Below are positions 44,670 through 55,020 of a stretch of 64,000 nucleotides of DNA, piece by piece (the stretch's first letter is position 1; every line of letters starts with the position of its first letter). This DNA is from Flavobacteriales bacterium UBA6772. GTDB lineage: Bacteria; Bacteroidota; Bacteroidia; Flavobacteriales; Flavobacteriaceae. The notes below the pieces were generated by a model. The model saw only the letters and a program-made list of their open reading frames with translations. It had not been told where the DNA came from and did not search any database. The stretch is taken from the NCBI GenBank assembly GCA_905181765.1, contig CAJIYW010000008.1, positions 1-64,000 on the forward strand, in the 5' to 3' direction. The translations under genes and the position numbers were made by a program.

Positions 44670-45461
44670 TTATTTCCCTTTTAAAACTAATAAAGGTACG
44701 TTAGAGAAAAACTCTTCTTTAAGAATAGTATTCTTTTCCCAAAGTTTTTTAAAGAATCCTCTTTTGCGTCTAAAAACGCACAACATATCTGGGTTTTGTG
44801 ATTTTATGTGTTCTAAAACGCCTTGAAAAGTAGTTGCATTTTCTGAGACGATTAATGTTTTTTCTAATGCTTTTAAATCTTTATTCAGCAGTAAATCTTC
44901 TTCTGTATAACTAGGAGTTTTAACTAATAATAAATGTACCTCGGTTTTAAACTTTTCAACTATTTGTTGTAGTGGCTTTAAAGCAGTTTTACTTTTTACA
45001 ATACCAGATTTAAAAGCCATTAAAATACGAGAGATAGGAATGTATTTATAACCTTCAGGCACTGCTAAAATGGCAAGATTTGTTTTCTTTACTAAGTTCC
45101 CTGCAGTCCTTCCTAGAAATAAATTTTCTTTAATAGAGTTACTTTTAGTACCTACAATTACCAAATCTATTCCTAGCTCAGCATCTATAGCGGCAACGCT
45201 TTCAGAAACACTTCCTTTTGCAGAAATTAATTTAATTTCTACATTCTTTATATCACAGCTATTTACCATTGTTCTTAGATATAAATTAGTTTCACGTTCT
45301 ATTATTGCATCAACATTTATCATTGTTCCTGCTTTTGTATAAGAACTATAAGCTCTAAAAACAAACACTTTTGCATTAATTTCTGTAGCAAAATCAATGG
45401 CATATTGCAAAGTATTTTGAGCGTTTTCTGTAGATCCTATTGGGACTAATATATGTTTCAT
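44670..45461 (-). CDS. Universal stress protein (UspA family, tandem)
   Basis: About 263 residues, enough for two Usp domains. The first has MKHILVPIGSTENAQNTLQYA and the nucleotide-binding G-rich end LVIVGTKSNSIKENLFLGRTAGNLV; the second is diverged (ISRILMAFKSGIVKSKTALK, ending VPLLVLKGK). The ATG at 45461 is preferred to the frame opening at 45485. Role: stress survival, ATP binding in the first domain (inferred). Convergent with the AddB-like gene. Confidence 0.85.
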   Translation of the reverse strand: MKHILVPIGSTENAQNTLQYAIDFATEINAKVFVFRAYSSYTKAGTMINVDAIIERETNLYLRTMVNSCDIKNVEIKLISAKGSVSESVAAIDAELGIDLVIVGTKSNSIKENLFLGRTAGNLVKKTNLAILAVPEGYKYIPISRILMAFKSGIVKSKTALKPLQQIVEKFKTEVHLLLVKTPSYTEEDLLLNKDLKALEKTLIVSENATTFQGVLEHIKSQNPDMLCVFRRKRGFFKKLWEKNTILKEEFFSNVPLLVLKGK

Positions 45462-45534
45462 TTGTAGTAATTTATAGCACTGCAAAGTTAAGTAATTTTA
45501 AGGGAATCTTTTCTTTTTACATTTTTTAGATATG

Positions 45535-45542
45535 TACATTTG
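45535..45542 (+). promoter_or_regulatory. -7 box for the MATE gene
   Basis: TACATTTG fits TAnnTTTG; the TTG start follows 14 bp later. Confidence 0.4.
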
Positions 45543-45556
45543 TAAAAATATTTTTT

Positions 45557-46892
45557 TTGAACAAAAGCATTAGTTTTAAGAATATTAACAAACTAGCAAT
45601 ACCAGCATTAATTGCTGGTATTGCAGAACCTATTTTATCTATAACGGATACTGCTATTATTGGTCATATAGATATTAATGCAACAGAAAGTCTTAGCTGC
45701 AGTCGGCATTGTAGGTGCTTTTATTTCTATGTTAATTTGGGTTTTCGGACAAGTAAGAAGTGCAATTTCATCTATTATTTCTCAATATGTTGGCGCAAAT
45801 AAGTTAGATGAAATTAAAGAATTACCAGCCCAGGCAATTGCAATGATTGTTGCAAGTAGTTTGCTGGTTTTGGCACTTTCGTACCCCTTTTCTAGACAAA
45901 TTTTTCAATTCTATAATGCCTCAGATCAGATTTTAGATTATTGTATTGCCTATTTTAATATTCGGATTTTTGGTTTTCCTTTTGCACTTTTCGTGTTTGC
46001 TGTTTTTGGCACATTTAGAGGTTTACAAAATACTTTTTACCCAATGATAATTGCCATTATTGGAGCTTCTTTAAATATTGTGTTAGATTTTATTTTAGTC
46101 TACGGTATTGAAGGTTATATTCCTGCAATGCATGTCGAAGGAGCCGCATATGCAAGTGTAATTGCGCAAGTAGTAATGGCCATAATTTCACTGGTTTTAT
46201 TACTAAAGAAAACAGCTATTTCTTTAAGGTTAAGTTTTACTTTACATGCAGAAGTCCCTAGACTTTTAAATATGATTGGGAATCTCTTTATTAGAACAAT
46301 TGCATTAAATGTAGCGTTGTACTTGGCTACATCTTACGCAACAGATTATGGTAAAGAATACATTGCAGCATATACTATTAGCATAAATATTTGGCTATTA
46401 GGTGCTTTTATGATAGATGGATATTCTAGTGCTGGTAATATTTTATCAGGAAAATTATTAGGTGCTAAAGAGTATAAATCTTTAGTTATTTTAAGTAATA
46501 AACTTTTCAAATACGGCATTGTAATAGGAACTATAATTGCGGTTTTGGGAGCTGTTTTTTATAACGCAATAGGAAGAATATTTACCAATGAGACGCTTGT
46601 TCTAGAGCAATTTTATACTGTTTTTTGGATTGTTTTAATTACGCAACCTATAAATGCTATTACTTTTATTTTTGATGGAATGTTTAAAGGAATGGGAGAA
46701 ATGAAATATTTAAGAAACCTCTTAATCTTAGCAACAGGTTTGGTTTTTGTGCCAACACTTTTAATTTTTGATTATTTAAATTATAAATTAATTGCTATTT
46801 GGCTTGCGTTTACATGCTGGATTATTGCACGAGGCTTGCCTTTGGTTTTTAAATTTAGAAAGAAATTTATACCCTTAGCTGAAAATCAATAA
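45557..46892 (+). CDS. MATE family multidrug efflux transporter (frameshifted)
   Basis: About 445 residues once repaired, typical of MATE. Twelve-helix pattern; ALIAGIAEPILSITDTAIIGH is the N-terminal family signature, FRGLQNTFYPMIIAIIGASLNI closes helix 4-5, and the second half has GYSSAGNILSGKLLGA and GMFKGMGEMKYL. The frame breaks near 45691: an extra C turns ESLAAVGIVG into ESLSCSRH. It would export cationic compounds in exchange for Na+ or H+ (family knowledge). TTG start at 45557. Confidence 0.9.
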
Positions 46893-46991
46893 AAAGAAGC
46901 TATTCTTCTGAAATAAGTCTTTTTTTTGAACCCAAAAATTCTGGGTCAAATTTTTAAGAATTAAATCTTACTTTTACTTTAAATTCAGTTT

Positions 46992-47759
46992 ATGACAACA
47001 ACAAGACAAAACGGAAGTTTACATACAAATATTCAAGATCATATTGCCACTATAGAATTTGGTCACCCTGCGAGTAATTCTTTTCCAAGTGAATTATTAG
47101 AAAGATTGGCTAAAGAATTAGTTACTATAGGCAATCATGCAGATGTTGCAATAATTATTCTAAAATCTGAAGGTAAAAAAGCTTTTTGTGCGGGTGCTTC
47201 TTTTGATGAGTTGGTGGCTATTTCTAATTTAAAAGATGGGCAACAGTTTTTTGCCGGTTTTGCAAACGTACTAAATGCAATGAGAACTTGCGGAAAATTA
47301 ATTATTGGAAGAGTTCAGGGGAAAACAGTTGGTGGTGGTGTTGGTTTAATTGCGGCTTGCGATTATGTACTTGCAACTGAAAATGCAGCTATAAAATTAT
47401 CTGAATTTACAATTGGAATAGGACCTTTTGTAATTGAACCAGCAGTAACAAGAAAAATTGGTGTTTCAGGAACTTCAGAATTAACTTTAGACGCTACCAA
47501 TTGGAAAAATGCATATTGGGCAAAGGAAAAAGGCTTGTATGCAAAGGTATTTGAAACCATAAATGAACTAGATAAAGAAGTTGAAATTCTGTCTGAGAAA
47601 TTAGCATCCTATAATCCTATTGCTTTAACAGAAATGAAAAAGGCACTTTGGAAGGGAACTGAAAACTGGACTGATTTATTAGCAGAAAGAGCTGCTATTT
47701 CTGGAGAATTAGTCTTATCTGAATTTACGAAAAAAGCATTAGAAAAATTTAAAAAATAG
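46992..47759 (+). CDS. Enoyl-CoA hydratase/isomerase family protein
   Basis: 255 residues, crotonase fold. FCAGASFDELVAISN and GKTVGGGVGLIAACDYVLATE form the oxyanion-hole and CoA-binding regions; FTIGIGPFVIEPAVTRKIG and the C-terminal helix match the family. The acidic pair of true hydratases is not obvious (the second region reads FTIGIGPFV), so the exact reaction (hydratase, isomerase or other) is open. Singleton gene. Confidence 0.85.
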   Translation: MTTTRQNGSLHTNIQDHIATIEFGHPASNSFPSELLERLAKELVTIGNHADVAIIILKSEGKKAFCAGASFDELVAISNLKDGQQFFAGFANVLNAMRTCGKLIIGRVQGKTVGGGVGLIAACDYVLATENAAIKLSEFTIGIGPFVIEPAVTRKIGVSGTSELTLDATNWKNAYWAKEKGLYAKVFETINELDKEVEILSEKLASYNPIALTEMKKALWKGTENWTDLLAERAAISGELVLSEFTKKALEKFKK

Positions 47760-47920
47760 CATTATTTCGTCAGTCTTATTATGTAGAAGAAATTATTTGG
47801 AATTGTAAGTTTGTGTTTAGGTATAATAGAGTTAATAAATTAAGTAAAAAGTTTTTTTATAAGTTCGATTTAGAAATTGAACAAATTAAAGTTTTAAATT
47901 AGTAGAAAAAGTAAGTGCTG

Positions 47921-48058
47921 ATGTCAAAAAAAAATAATTTTCCTATGTGGGGTGGAAATAATTGGACTAAATCAATGTTTAAAAAATATTGGTGGTTTGT
48001 ATGTATAATTATTATTGGATACATAATGATTGTAATTAATGCAAATGCTTCTATATAA
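47921..48058 (+). CDS. Predicted 45-residue single-pass membrane protein
   Basis: Below the usual size cut-off. It reads MSKKNNFPMWGGNNWTKSMF, then KKYWWFVCIIIIGYIMIVI as one helix, ending NANASI. The MOSC gene starts 20 bp later on the same strand. The composition is that of a real membrane protein and the frame opens with an ATG after an A-rich leader. Function unknown. Confidence 0.5.
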   Translation: MSKKNNFPMWGGNNWTKSMFKKYWWFVCIIIIGYIMIVINANASI

Positions 48059-48078
48059 AAGATATTATAATTTAAGAA

Positions 48079-48636
48079 ATGAAAATAGTTTCAACAAATA
48101 TCGGCGAACGCAGAGTTATAGATTGGAAAGGGGAATTAGTTACTACTGGTAGTTTTAAGTTTGCCGTAGACAAACCTATTTTTTTAGATAATAATAATGT
48201 AAAAGGTGATGAGATTTCTGATAGAGAAAGTCATGGCGGAACATTACAAGCTATTTATGGATACTCTATAAAGCATTATGATTTCTTTAAGCCTGCATAT
48301 CCAGGTTTAGATTGGCAGTTTGGTATGTTTGGTGAAAACTTAACTATGAATGATTTAGATGAAACTACAATTCATTCTGGTGATACTTTTAAAGTAGGTG
48401 AAGCTATTTTAGAAGCAACTGTGCAAAGAAACCCGTGTTACAAGTTAGGCATTCGTTTTAATGACATGAAAATTGTAAAGCACTTTTGGAATACTACTTT
48501 TTGTGGGGTGTACTTTAAAGTTCTACAAACTGGAAATGTAAAAGTTGGTGATGCTTTTATTCAAATAAAATCGTGTCCAGAAAACCCAACAATTGCAGAG
48601 TTGTATTCTGCTAAAAGAATTGAAAAAGGAGAATAG
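48079..48636 (+). CDS. MOSC domain-containing protein
   Basis: 185 residues. Pattern of the MOSC (molybdenum cofactor sulfurase C-terminal) family: GDEISDRESHGGTLQAIYGY, WQFGMFGENLTMNDL, and the conserved Cys in TVQRNPCYKLGIRF. YiiM-type members reduce N-hydroxylated compounds through a molybdenum cofactor. The tiny membrane-protein gene just upstream may be co-transcribed. Confidence 0.85.
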   Translation: MKIVSTNIGERRVIDWKGELVTTGSFKFAVDKPIFLDNNNVKGDEISDRESHGGTLQAIYGYSIKHYDFFKPAYPGLDWQFGMFGENLTMNDLDETTIHSGDTFKVGEAILEATVQRNPCYKLGIRFNDMKIVKHFWNTTFCGVYFKVLQTGNVKVGDAFIQIKSCPENPTIAELYSAKRIEKGE

Positions 48637-48679
48637 TTTTAATTATGTGGTTCTTGAGAACTAATATTAATAATTGTTT

Positions 48680-49822
48680 TTAAACAACCTCTTCTTTTTT
48701 ATGCAAAAAACGAGTTAGTTTCATAGAAAGATCTAATAGAATAATTTTAGCATTTCCGTTTCTTTCAATATGGTAAATGGCATCATTCAATTCTTTTTCA
48801 ATATCCAAAATATTTCCTCCATGAACAAAAGGTGCAAATTTAGATAGATTAAACCCCGTTTGGGTTTCCATAAAAACTAAATCGTCACTCTTATAATTTA
48901 GTAATAAAGCCTGTCTAAAAAACTGCAAACAATACTCTAAAAAACGTTTTTGTGTCTCTCTTCCAGATTTTGCAATGGTTTCAGACCATTCAATTAATTG
49001 TTGCACAACAGAAGCATTTCCTTTCGCTTTAAAAGCAGTTCTAATCCAAGTAACAAACCACTCTTCAAAAACCAAATCAGCACCATCATTATTTAATAAT
49101 TGTACTGCTTTATTGTAGTTTCCTTCTGCTTGCTGCGCAATTGTAGCAGCTTCACTTTCAGAACAACGTTCTCTTTCAATCAAAGCCGTTGCAATATCTT
49201 GTTCGCTTAAAACAGGAAAGTGTAATGCTTGACAACGCGATTTTATGGTATTAATAATCTGCTCTTCATTTTCTGTAATTAAAATGAAAACTGTTTTATT
49301 TGGTGGTTCTTCAATTAGTTTTAATAGTTTATTGGCAGCGGCAATATTCATTTTTTCTGCCATCCAGATGAGCATTACTTTAAAACCACCTTCGTAAGAT
49401 TTTAATTGCAATCTTTTAACAACTGTCTCTGCCTCATCAACTCCAATATTTCCTTGCTTATTCTCTACACCAATATGTTGTAACCAATTAAATAAGCTCC
49501 CATAAGGTTGCTCCTTTATAAATTCTCTCCAATCTTCTAAGAATAAATTACTTACTGGATGTTTTTTTACAGCATCATTTGTAGTTACCGGAAAAGAAAA
49601 ATGCAAATCTGGATGCTGTAATTTTTCACACTTTAAATTACAAGACTCGGCACTTTCAGAAGAATTACATAATAAAAATTGAGCATACGCAATTGCCATT
49701 GGCAAGGTGCCACTACCTTCTTTACCAATAAATAATTGTGCATGTGGTATTCTTCCATTTTCAGCAGAAACCTGCAAATGGTTTTTAATGTGTTTTTGGC
49801 CTATAATTTGGTTAAAAAGCAT
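48680..49822 (-). CDS. holB: DNA polymerase III subunit delta'
   Basis: 380 residues. A clamp-loader AAA+ subunit: HAQLFIGKEGSGTLPMAIAY replaces a full Walker A, Cys-rich zinc module (CNSSESAESCNLKCEKLQHP), VDEAETVVKRL, MAEKMNIAAANKLLKLIEEPP (sensor/Walker B region) and TIKSRCQALHFP with the SRC motif. The degenerate P-loop is expected for delta'. It loads the sliding clamp with tau and delta. It faces pgk across a ~200-bp gap. Confidence 0.92.
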   Translation of the reverse strand: MLFNQIIGQKHIKNHLQVSAENGRIPHAQLFIGKEGSGTLPMAIAYAQFLLCNSSESAESCNLKCEKLQHPDLHFSFPVTTNDAVKKHPVSNLFLEDWREFIKEQPYGSLFNWLQHIGVENKQGNIGVDEAETVVKRLQLKSYEGGFKVMLIWMAEKMNIAAANKLLKLIEEPPNKTVFILITENEEQIINTIKSRCQALHFPVLSEQDIATALIERERCSESEAATIAQQAEGNYNKAVQLLNNDGADLVFEEWFVTWIRTAFKAKGNASVVQQLIEWSETIAKSGRETQKRFLEYCLQFFRQALLLNYKSDDLVFMETQTGFNLSKFAPFVHGGNILDIEKELNDAIYHIERNGNAKIILLDLSMKLTRFLHKKEEVV

Positions 49823-49996
49823 TTACAAATATAAAATTAGTTCCTCATAAATTCATCAATTTTAGAAAGCAATCTTCGTTTTAGTTTTTAGTTAGGTTAG
49901 AGGTGTCGTTGAAACCTGTTTTTTAAGATATAATTTTTAACGCAAACGTTATCTTAATTTTTTAAGTTTCAATTCTATTAAATCTAAACAATTAGG

Positions 49997-50004
49997 TATT
50001 TTTG
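49997..50004 (+). promoter_or_regulatory. -7 box for pgk
   Basis: TATTTTTG fits TAnnTTTG, 16 bp before the ATG at 50021. Confidence 0.45.
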
Positions 50005-50020
50005 TGCAAAACAATTCATA

Positions 50021-51208
50021 ATGAAAACACTAAAAGATTTTAATTTCGAAAATAAAAAAGCGATTATTCGTGTAGATTTTAATGTACCTCTAAATGAAAA
50101 GCTAGAAGTAACAGATGCTACAAGAATACAAGCTGCAAAATCTACTATTATAGATATTTTAGAACAAGGAGGAAGTTGTGTTTTAATGTCTCATTTAGGT
50201 CGTCCAAAAGGATTTCAAGAAGAGTTTTCTTTGAGACATATTGTTAAATCTGTAGTAGATGTTATTGGTTGTAATGTAAAATTTGTAGAAGACTGTATTG
50301 GTAATAAAGTTGAGGAAGCAGTTGCTAATTTAGAAGCTGGTGAGATTTTATTGTTAGAGAATCTTCGTTTTTACGAAGAAGAGAAAAAGGGAGATGTTGC
50401 TTTTGCAGAAAAATTATCAAAGTTTGGTGATATTTATGTGAATGATGCATTTGGTACTGCGCACAGAGCACATGCATCTACCACAATTATTGCACAATTT
50501 TTTGAGGAAAATAAATGTTTCGGAAACTTATTAGCAAGAGAAATAGAAAGTATAGATAAGGTTTTAAATAATTCTGAAAGACCAGTTTTAGCCATATTAG
50601 GAGGCGCAAAAGTATCCTCTAAAATTACGGTAATTGAAAATATTTTAGATAAAGTAGATCATTTAATTATTGGAGGTGGTATGAGTTTCACGTTTGTAAA
50701 AGCATTGGGTGGAAAAATTGGAAATTCTATTTGTGAAGATGATAAAATGGAATTAGCCTTGGATATTTTAAAGCAAGCAAAAGCAAAAGGAGTAGAAATT
50801 CATATTCCTGTAGATGTAATTGCTGCAGATGATTTTTCTAACGATGCAAATACTCAAACTTTAGATATAAATGAAATTCCTGATGGTTGGGAAGGCGTTG
50901 ATGCTGGACCAAAATCGAGAGAAATTTTTGATACTGTTGTAAATCAGTGTAAAACTATTTTGTGGAATGGACCTTTAGGTGTTTTTGAAATGGAATCTTT
51001 TGCTGGTGGAACAATTGCATTAGGACACTCTATTGATAAGGCTACTAAAAATGGCGCATTTTCTTTAGTTGGAGGAGGAGATTCTGTTGCCGCAGTAAAA
51101 CAATTTGGTTTTGCAGAAAAAGTAAGTTATGTTTCTACAGGAGGTGGAGCGATGTTAGAAATGTTAGAAGGAAAAACATTGCCAGGTATTGATGCAATAT
51201 TAAAATAA
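50021..51208 (+). CDS. pgk: Phosphoglycerate kinase
   Basis: 395 residues, usual length. Transfers phosphate from 1,3-bisphosphoglycerate to ADP. Signatures: [92 protein letters not shown] and the C-terminal [13 protein letters not shown]. Alone on its strand with a strong terminator after it. Confidence 0.97.
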   Translation: MKTLKDFNFENKKAIIRVDFNVPLNEKLEVTDATRIQAAKSTIIDILEQGGSCVLMSHLGRPKGFQEEFSLRHIVKSVVDVIGCNVKFVEDCIGNKVEEAVANLEAGEILLLENLRFYEEEKKGDVAFAEKLSKFGDIYVNDAFGTAHRAHASTTIIAQFFEENKCFGNLLAREIESIDKVLNNSERPVLAILGGAKVSSKITVIENILDKVDHLIIGGGMSFTFVKALGGKIGNSICEDDKMELALDILKQAKAKGVEIHIPVDVIAADDFSNDANTQTLDINEIPDGWEGVDAGPKSREIFDTVVNQCKTILWNGPLGVFEMESFAGGTIALGHSIDKATKNGAFSLVGGGDSVAAVKQFGFAEKVSYVSTGGGAMLEMLEGKTLPGIDAILK

Positions 51209-51276
51209 GAGTTTCTTTGGTTATATTTTTTAGATGTAGTTAATATAACCGATAAAGCTTTCTGGATTTTATATAA

Positions 51277-51315
51277 AATAAGCGTGTAATTTTTAAATTA
51301 CACGCTTATTGTTTT
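51277..51315 (+). terminator. Rho-independent terminator after pgk
   Basis: AATAAGCGTGTAATTT / AAATTACACGCTTATT, a 16-bp stem with a 2-nt loop in the drawn pairing, then GTTTT. Confidence 0.75.
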
Positions 51316-51395
51316 AATAGAATATAAGGTTTAATTTTGTTGTTAGATTTAAAATCTTTTTACGAAGAAGCTTTTATAAGAATACATATTAAAAA

Positions 51396-52437
51396 ATGAG
51401 ATACACAAAATTACCAAATACAGCTATTGAGGTTTCTAAAATATGTTTAGGAACCATGACTTGGGGAAATCAGAATACACAAGAGGATGCTTTTGAGCAA
51501 ATGGATTATGCCTTAGAACAAGGTGTTAACTTTTTTGATACCGCAGAATTATATCCTGTTCCTGCAACTCCAGAAACGTATGCAGACACAGAAATAATTA
51601 TAGGAAACTGGTTCAAAAAAACAGGAAATAGAGAAAAAGTAGTTTTAGCTAGTAAAATTGCCGGTGGTGGAGATTACACAAAACATATTAGAAAAGGTAA
51701 GTTCGGTAAAGTAAATATCATAGAAGCGGTAGAAGGAAGCTTAAAACGTTTGCAGACAGATTATTTAGATTTATACCAACTGCATTGGCCAGATCGTGGT
51801 GTAAATGCATTCGGAGTAAGAGACTATCCTTTTAAGACTGCTGCCAAAGAAGCCGAAAATCATTTAGAAATTTTAGAAACGTTAAATGCCTTTGTAAAAG
51901 ACGGAACTATTAAAGCAATTGGTCTTTCAAATGAAACGCCTTGGGGAACCATGAAATATTTAGAGGCTGCCAAAGCACATAATTTAGTAAGACCTGTTAC
52001 TATCCAGAACTCGTATTCTATGATACATAGAGGGGTACGAATACGGCATGTCTGAAGTTTCTATGAGAGAAGATATTGGTTTGTTAGCATACTCTCCTTT
52101 AGCGCAAGGTGTTTTATCTGGTAAGTATTTAGATGGAAATAGTCCTGAAGGCTCAAGAGGAAATTTGTTTCCAAGATTTATTGCGCGTTATATGGGTGAC
52201 GGTTCTTTGGAAGCTGTAAAAAGATATGAAGCCATTGCAAAGAAAAACGGTATTACATTAACAGAATTATCTTTGGCTTTTGTAAATCAATTACCATTTG
52301 TTACCAGTAACATTATTGGAGCAACAAAAATGAGTCAGTTAAAAGAAAATATTGGAAGTATTCATGTCAATTTATCTGAAGAAACTTTGAAAGAAATTGA
52401 AGCAGTTCATGCGGCAATTCCCAATCCGGCTCCTTAA
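51396..52437 (+). CDS. Aldo/keto reductase, Tas-like (frameshifted)
   Basis: About 346 residues when joined. (beta/alpha)8 NADPH-dependent reductase: CLGTMTWGNQNT, FFDTAELYPVPATP (catalytic Asp and Tyr), VVLASKIAGGG (catalytic Lys), LYQLHWPDR (catalytic His) and, after the break, AYSPLAQGVLSGKYL and IIGATKMSQLKENI (cofactor phosphate site). The break is an extra G in a GGGG run near 52035: RGYEYGMSE becomes RGVRIRHV. Very close to E. coli Tas. Confidence 0.9.
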
Positions 52438-52472
52438 AAACTAATAATTTTTTAGTATTTAGTTTGCAGTAT

Positions 52473-52511
52473 AAAAAAATCCGAAGTACATATCTTACTT
52501 CGGATTTTTTT
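52473..52511. terminator. Bidirectional terminator between aldo/keto reductase and DUF6370 genes
   Basis: AAAAAAATCCGAAGTA / TACTTCGGATTTTTTT, a 16-bp perfect stem with a 7-nt loop, between convergent genes. Confidence 0.8.
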
Positions 52512-52553
52512 ATAGTTATTTTGGCAATCTCTCCAACTTTTTACAGTGGGAAG

Positions 52554-52868
52554 CTATTTTAAGTCATCAACCAATTTTACAGAGCTGGCTTTAAAACGTC
52601 CGTTTTCTAAAACACCCATAATTTCTGCTTTTCTAATTACTTCGCAAAAACCGGTGTGTTCATCATGTGCGTCACCAAAAGCATCAATATCAAAACCATC
52701 TACAAAATAAGCCTTGTTATCAATGCGTACTGCTAGATCACAACCAGTCTCACTGTTTAGTTCAAACTGACATTGACCACAAGAAATTTCTGCAACATGC
52801 TTTACTTCTTTCTTATTTGAGCAAGAAAGAGTAATGATAAGGACTGATAAAAAAAGTATTTTTTTCAT
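52554..52868 (-). CDS. DUF6370 family lipoprotein
   Basis: 104 residues. Lipoprotein signal (LSVLIITLSC, Cys near 16), then AEISCGQCQFELNSETGCDL with a CGQC motif and another Cys, VDGFDIDAFGDAHDEHTGFC and IRKAEIMGVLENGRF. The Cys-rich pattern suggests metal or redox function. The family name is from memory. Minus strand, next to glnS. Confidence 0.7.
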   Translation of the reverse strand: MKKILFLSVLIITLSCSNKKEVKHVAEISCGQCQFELNSETGCDLAVRIDNKAYFVDGFDIDAFGDAHDEHTGFCEVIRKAEIMGVLENGRFKASSVKLVDDLK

Positions 52869-52935
52869 AATTTTAAATTAGAACTATTATTAAAATATAC
52901 ATTTGCTATTAAACTCCAAAATTGCTTACTAAAAG

Positions 52936-54624
52936 CTATTTCTTAGCCCAACTATCGCGCAAACCAACAATTTTATTAAACACTAAATTGTTAGCAGTCG
53001 AATCATCGTCCACATTAAAATACCCCAAACGTTGAAACTGAAAACGTTCACCAATTTTAGCCGACTGTAAACTTGGTTCTAAAAAAGCAGTAATTACTTC
53101 TAAAGAATCCGGATTTACAAACTCCATATAATCTTTATCTTTATGGGAATCTGGCGCTTCATCTATAAACAATCTGTCATATGCTCTTACCTCAGCTTTA
53201 ACGGCATGTTTTATAGAAACCCAATGCAAAGTACCTTTTACTTTGCGCATGCTTTCTTCTGTTCCACTTCCAGATTTTGTTAATGGATCGTAGGTACATT
53301 GAATTTCAATTATGTTTCCATCTTCATCTTTTGTACAGCTATTTGCAGTTATAAAATAAGCGTTCTTTAAACGAACTTCTTTTCCTAACTTCAGACGAAA
53401 AAACTTCTTATTTGCTTCTTCTCTAAAATCTTCTTTTTCTATATAAATTTCTCTTGAAAAAGGAACTTCTCTAAAGCCAGCACTTTCATCTTCTTGATTG
53501 TTCTCTGCTGTTAGAAACTCCTCTTGATCTTCAGGATAATTTGTAATGACCACTTTTACAGGATCTAGAACAGCCATTACTCTGTTAGCAGATTTGTTTA
53601 AATCTTCTCTAATCTTAAATTCTAAAAGGGCTACATCAATTATATTTTCACGCTTAGAAACTCCTACGGTTTCAATAAAGTTTTTAATAGAAGCTGGCGT
53701 ATAACCACGTCTTCTTAAACCAGAAATTGTAGGCATTCTTGGATCGTCCCAGCCAGAAACAATTCCGTTTTCAACCAAAGTTAGCAACTTTCGTTTACTC
53801 ATAATTGTGTAACTTAAATTCAAACGAGAAAACTCACGTTGTTTTGGTGAGTTTGGGTATTCAGTGCTGCTATAATCAACTACATTGTCTCTAAACCAGT
53901 TATACAATTCTCTGTGAGGTTTAAACTCTAAAGAACATAAAGAGTGCGAAATTTGTTCAATATAATCGCTTTCACCATGTGTCCAATCGTACATTGGGTA
54001 AATGCACCAATCATTACCAGTTCTATGATGAGATTTAAACATAACTCTGTACATTAAGGGATCGCGCAACAACATATTCGGATTTTCCATATCTATCTTT
54101 GCACGCAAAGTATGTTCACCTTCTTTAAATTCACCATCCTTCATTCCTTGAAATAATTCCAAGTTTTCGGCTACAGAACGAGTTCTAAAAGGGCTATTGG
54201 TTCCAATAGAAGTGGGTGTTCCTTTTTGCGTTCTCATTTCTTCCGAAGATTGAGAATCTACATAGGCTTTTCCATCTTTAATTAATAAAACTGCCCAGTC
54301 AAATAATTGTTGAAAATAATCTGAAGAATAACATTCATTTGCCCAAGAATAACCCAACCAAGTAAGATCTTTCTTAATAGCATCTACATATTCTTGTTCT
54401 TCCTTTGCAGGATTTGTATCATCAAAACGTAAATTTACAGGCGCATTATAAGTTTCACCTAGGCCAAAACTAATTCCAATTGCTTTGGTGTGTCCAATGT
54501 GCAAATAACCATTTGGTTCTGGCGGAAAACGAAAGCGTAAATTTTCTTTCGGCATTCCGTTTGTCAAATCTTCTTCAATAATATGCTCTAAAAAATTGAG
54601 CGGTTTTTTCTCTTCAGACATCAT
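52936..54624 (-). CDS. glnS: Glutamine--tRNA ligase
   Basis: 562 residues from the ATG at 54624 (next ATG 54621). The longer frame to 54705 reaches past the -7 box and lacks ATG. Class I synthetase: PPEPNGYLHIGHTKAIG (HIGH), RFDDTNPAKEEQEYVDAI, YDWTHGESDYIEQISHSL, SYTIMSKRKLLTL (KMSKS-type) and the two beta-barrel anticodon-binding domains ending near FNKIVGLRDSWAKK. A true GlnRS is usual in Bacteroidota. Confidence 0.95.
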   Translation of the reverse strand: MMSEEKKPLNFLEHIIEEDLTNGMPKENLRFRFPPEPNGYLHIGHTKAIGISFGLGETYNAPVNLRFDDTNPAKEEQEYVDAIKKDLTWLGYSWANECYSSDYFQQLFDWAVLLIKDGKAYVDSQSSEEMRTQKGTPTSIGTNSPFRTRSVAENLELFQGMKDGEFKEGEHTLRAKIDMENPNMLLRDPLMYRVMFKSHHRTGNDWCIYPMYDWTHGESDYIEQISHSLCSLEFKPHRELYNWFRDNVVDYSSTEYPNSPKQREFSRLNLSYTIMSKRKLLTLVENGIVSGWDDPRMPTISGLRRRGYTPASIKNFIETVGVSKRENIIDVALLEFKIREDLNKSANRVMAVLDPVKVVITNYPEDQEEFLTAENNQEDESAGFREVPFSREIYIEKEDFREEANKKFFRLKLGKEVRLKNAYFITANSCTKDEDGNIIEIQCTYDPLTKSGSGTEESMRKVKGTLHWVSIKHAVKAEVRAYDRLFIDEAPDSHKDKDYMEFVNPDSLEVITAFLEPSLQSAKIGERFQFQRLGYFNVDDDSTANNLVFNKIVGLRDSWAKK

Positions 54625-54645
54625 TTTAAATGAAAAATTAAGAGA

Positions 54646-54653
54646 CAAAATTA
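54646..54653 (-). promoter_or_regulatory. -7 box for glnS
   Basis: On the minus strand TAATTTTG matches TAnnTTTG; the preferred ATG starts 22 bp downstream. Confidence 0.45.
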
Positions 54654-54731
54654 CACAAAATACTTCATTGGTATTGAGAGTTTTGTAACAAAATTGTAAA
54701 TTCAACCACTAATAAACAAACACTATTTATT

Positions 54732-54947
54732 ATGAGCGATCAAATTAGAAATTATACCTGCCCGAAATGTGATTCTAAACACTATAAATTAGGCGAAATG
54801 CGAGCAACTGGCGGAACCTTATCAAAAATTTTCGATATTCAGAATCAGAAATTTACAAGCGTAACTTGCGCTCGTTGTTCGTATACAGAATTTTATAAAA
54901 CTAAAACTAGTGGAATTAGCAACGTTTTTGACTTTTTTACGAGTTAA
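54732..54947 (+). CDS. DUF2082-type zinc-ribbon nucleic-acid-binding protein
   Basis: 71 residues. Two CxxC knuckles, YTCPKCDSKHY and VTCARCSYTEFY, frame a ribbon with EMRATGGTLSKIFDIQNQKF, the layout of the small zinc-ribbon family related to B. subtilis YpzJ. Starts from an ATG 28 bp after the tail of the glnS upstream region. Nucleic-acid binding is inferred. Confidence 0.85.
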   Translation: MSDQIRNYTCPKCDSKHYKLGEMRATGGTLSKIFDIQNQKFTSVTCARCSYTEFYKTKTSGISNVFDFFTS

Positions 54948-55008
54948 TAAAGGTGTATTTGTAAGTGAAAATTTTCTAAAAAGCCAATTTAGTATTTATT
55001 TTTTGTCG

Positions 55009-55016
55009 TAATTTTG
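55009..55016 (+). promoter_or_regulatory. -7 box abutting the DUF2452 gene
   Basis: TAATTTTG matches TAnnTTTG and ends 4 bp before the ATG at 55021, which implies a leaderless or near-leaderless message, or a weaker second promoter upstream. Confidence 0.35.
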
Positions 55017-55020
55017 CAAT

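Noticed and set aside
52020..52070. Programmed frameshifting in the aldo/keto reductase (and other broken genes)
   Set aside because: No slippery-site plus stimulator, the genes are not known to be recoded, and the many similar breaks point to sequence error.
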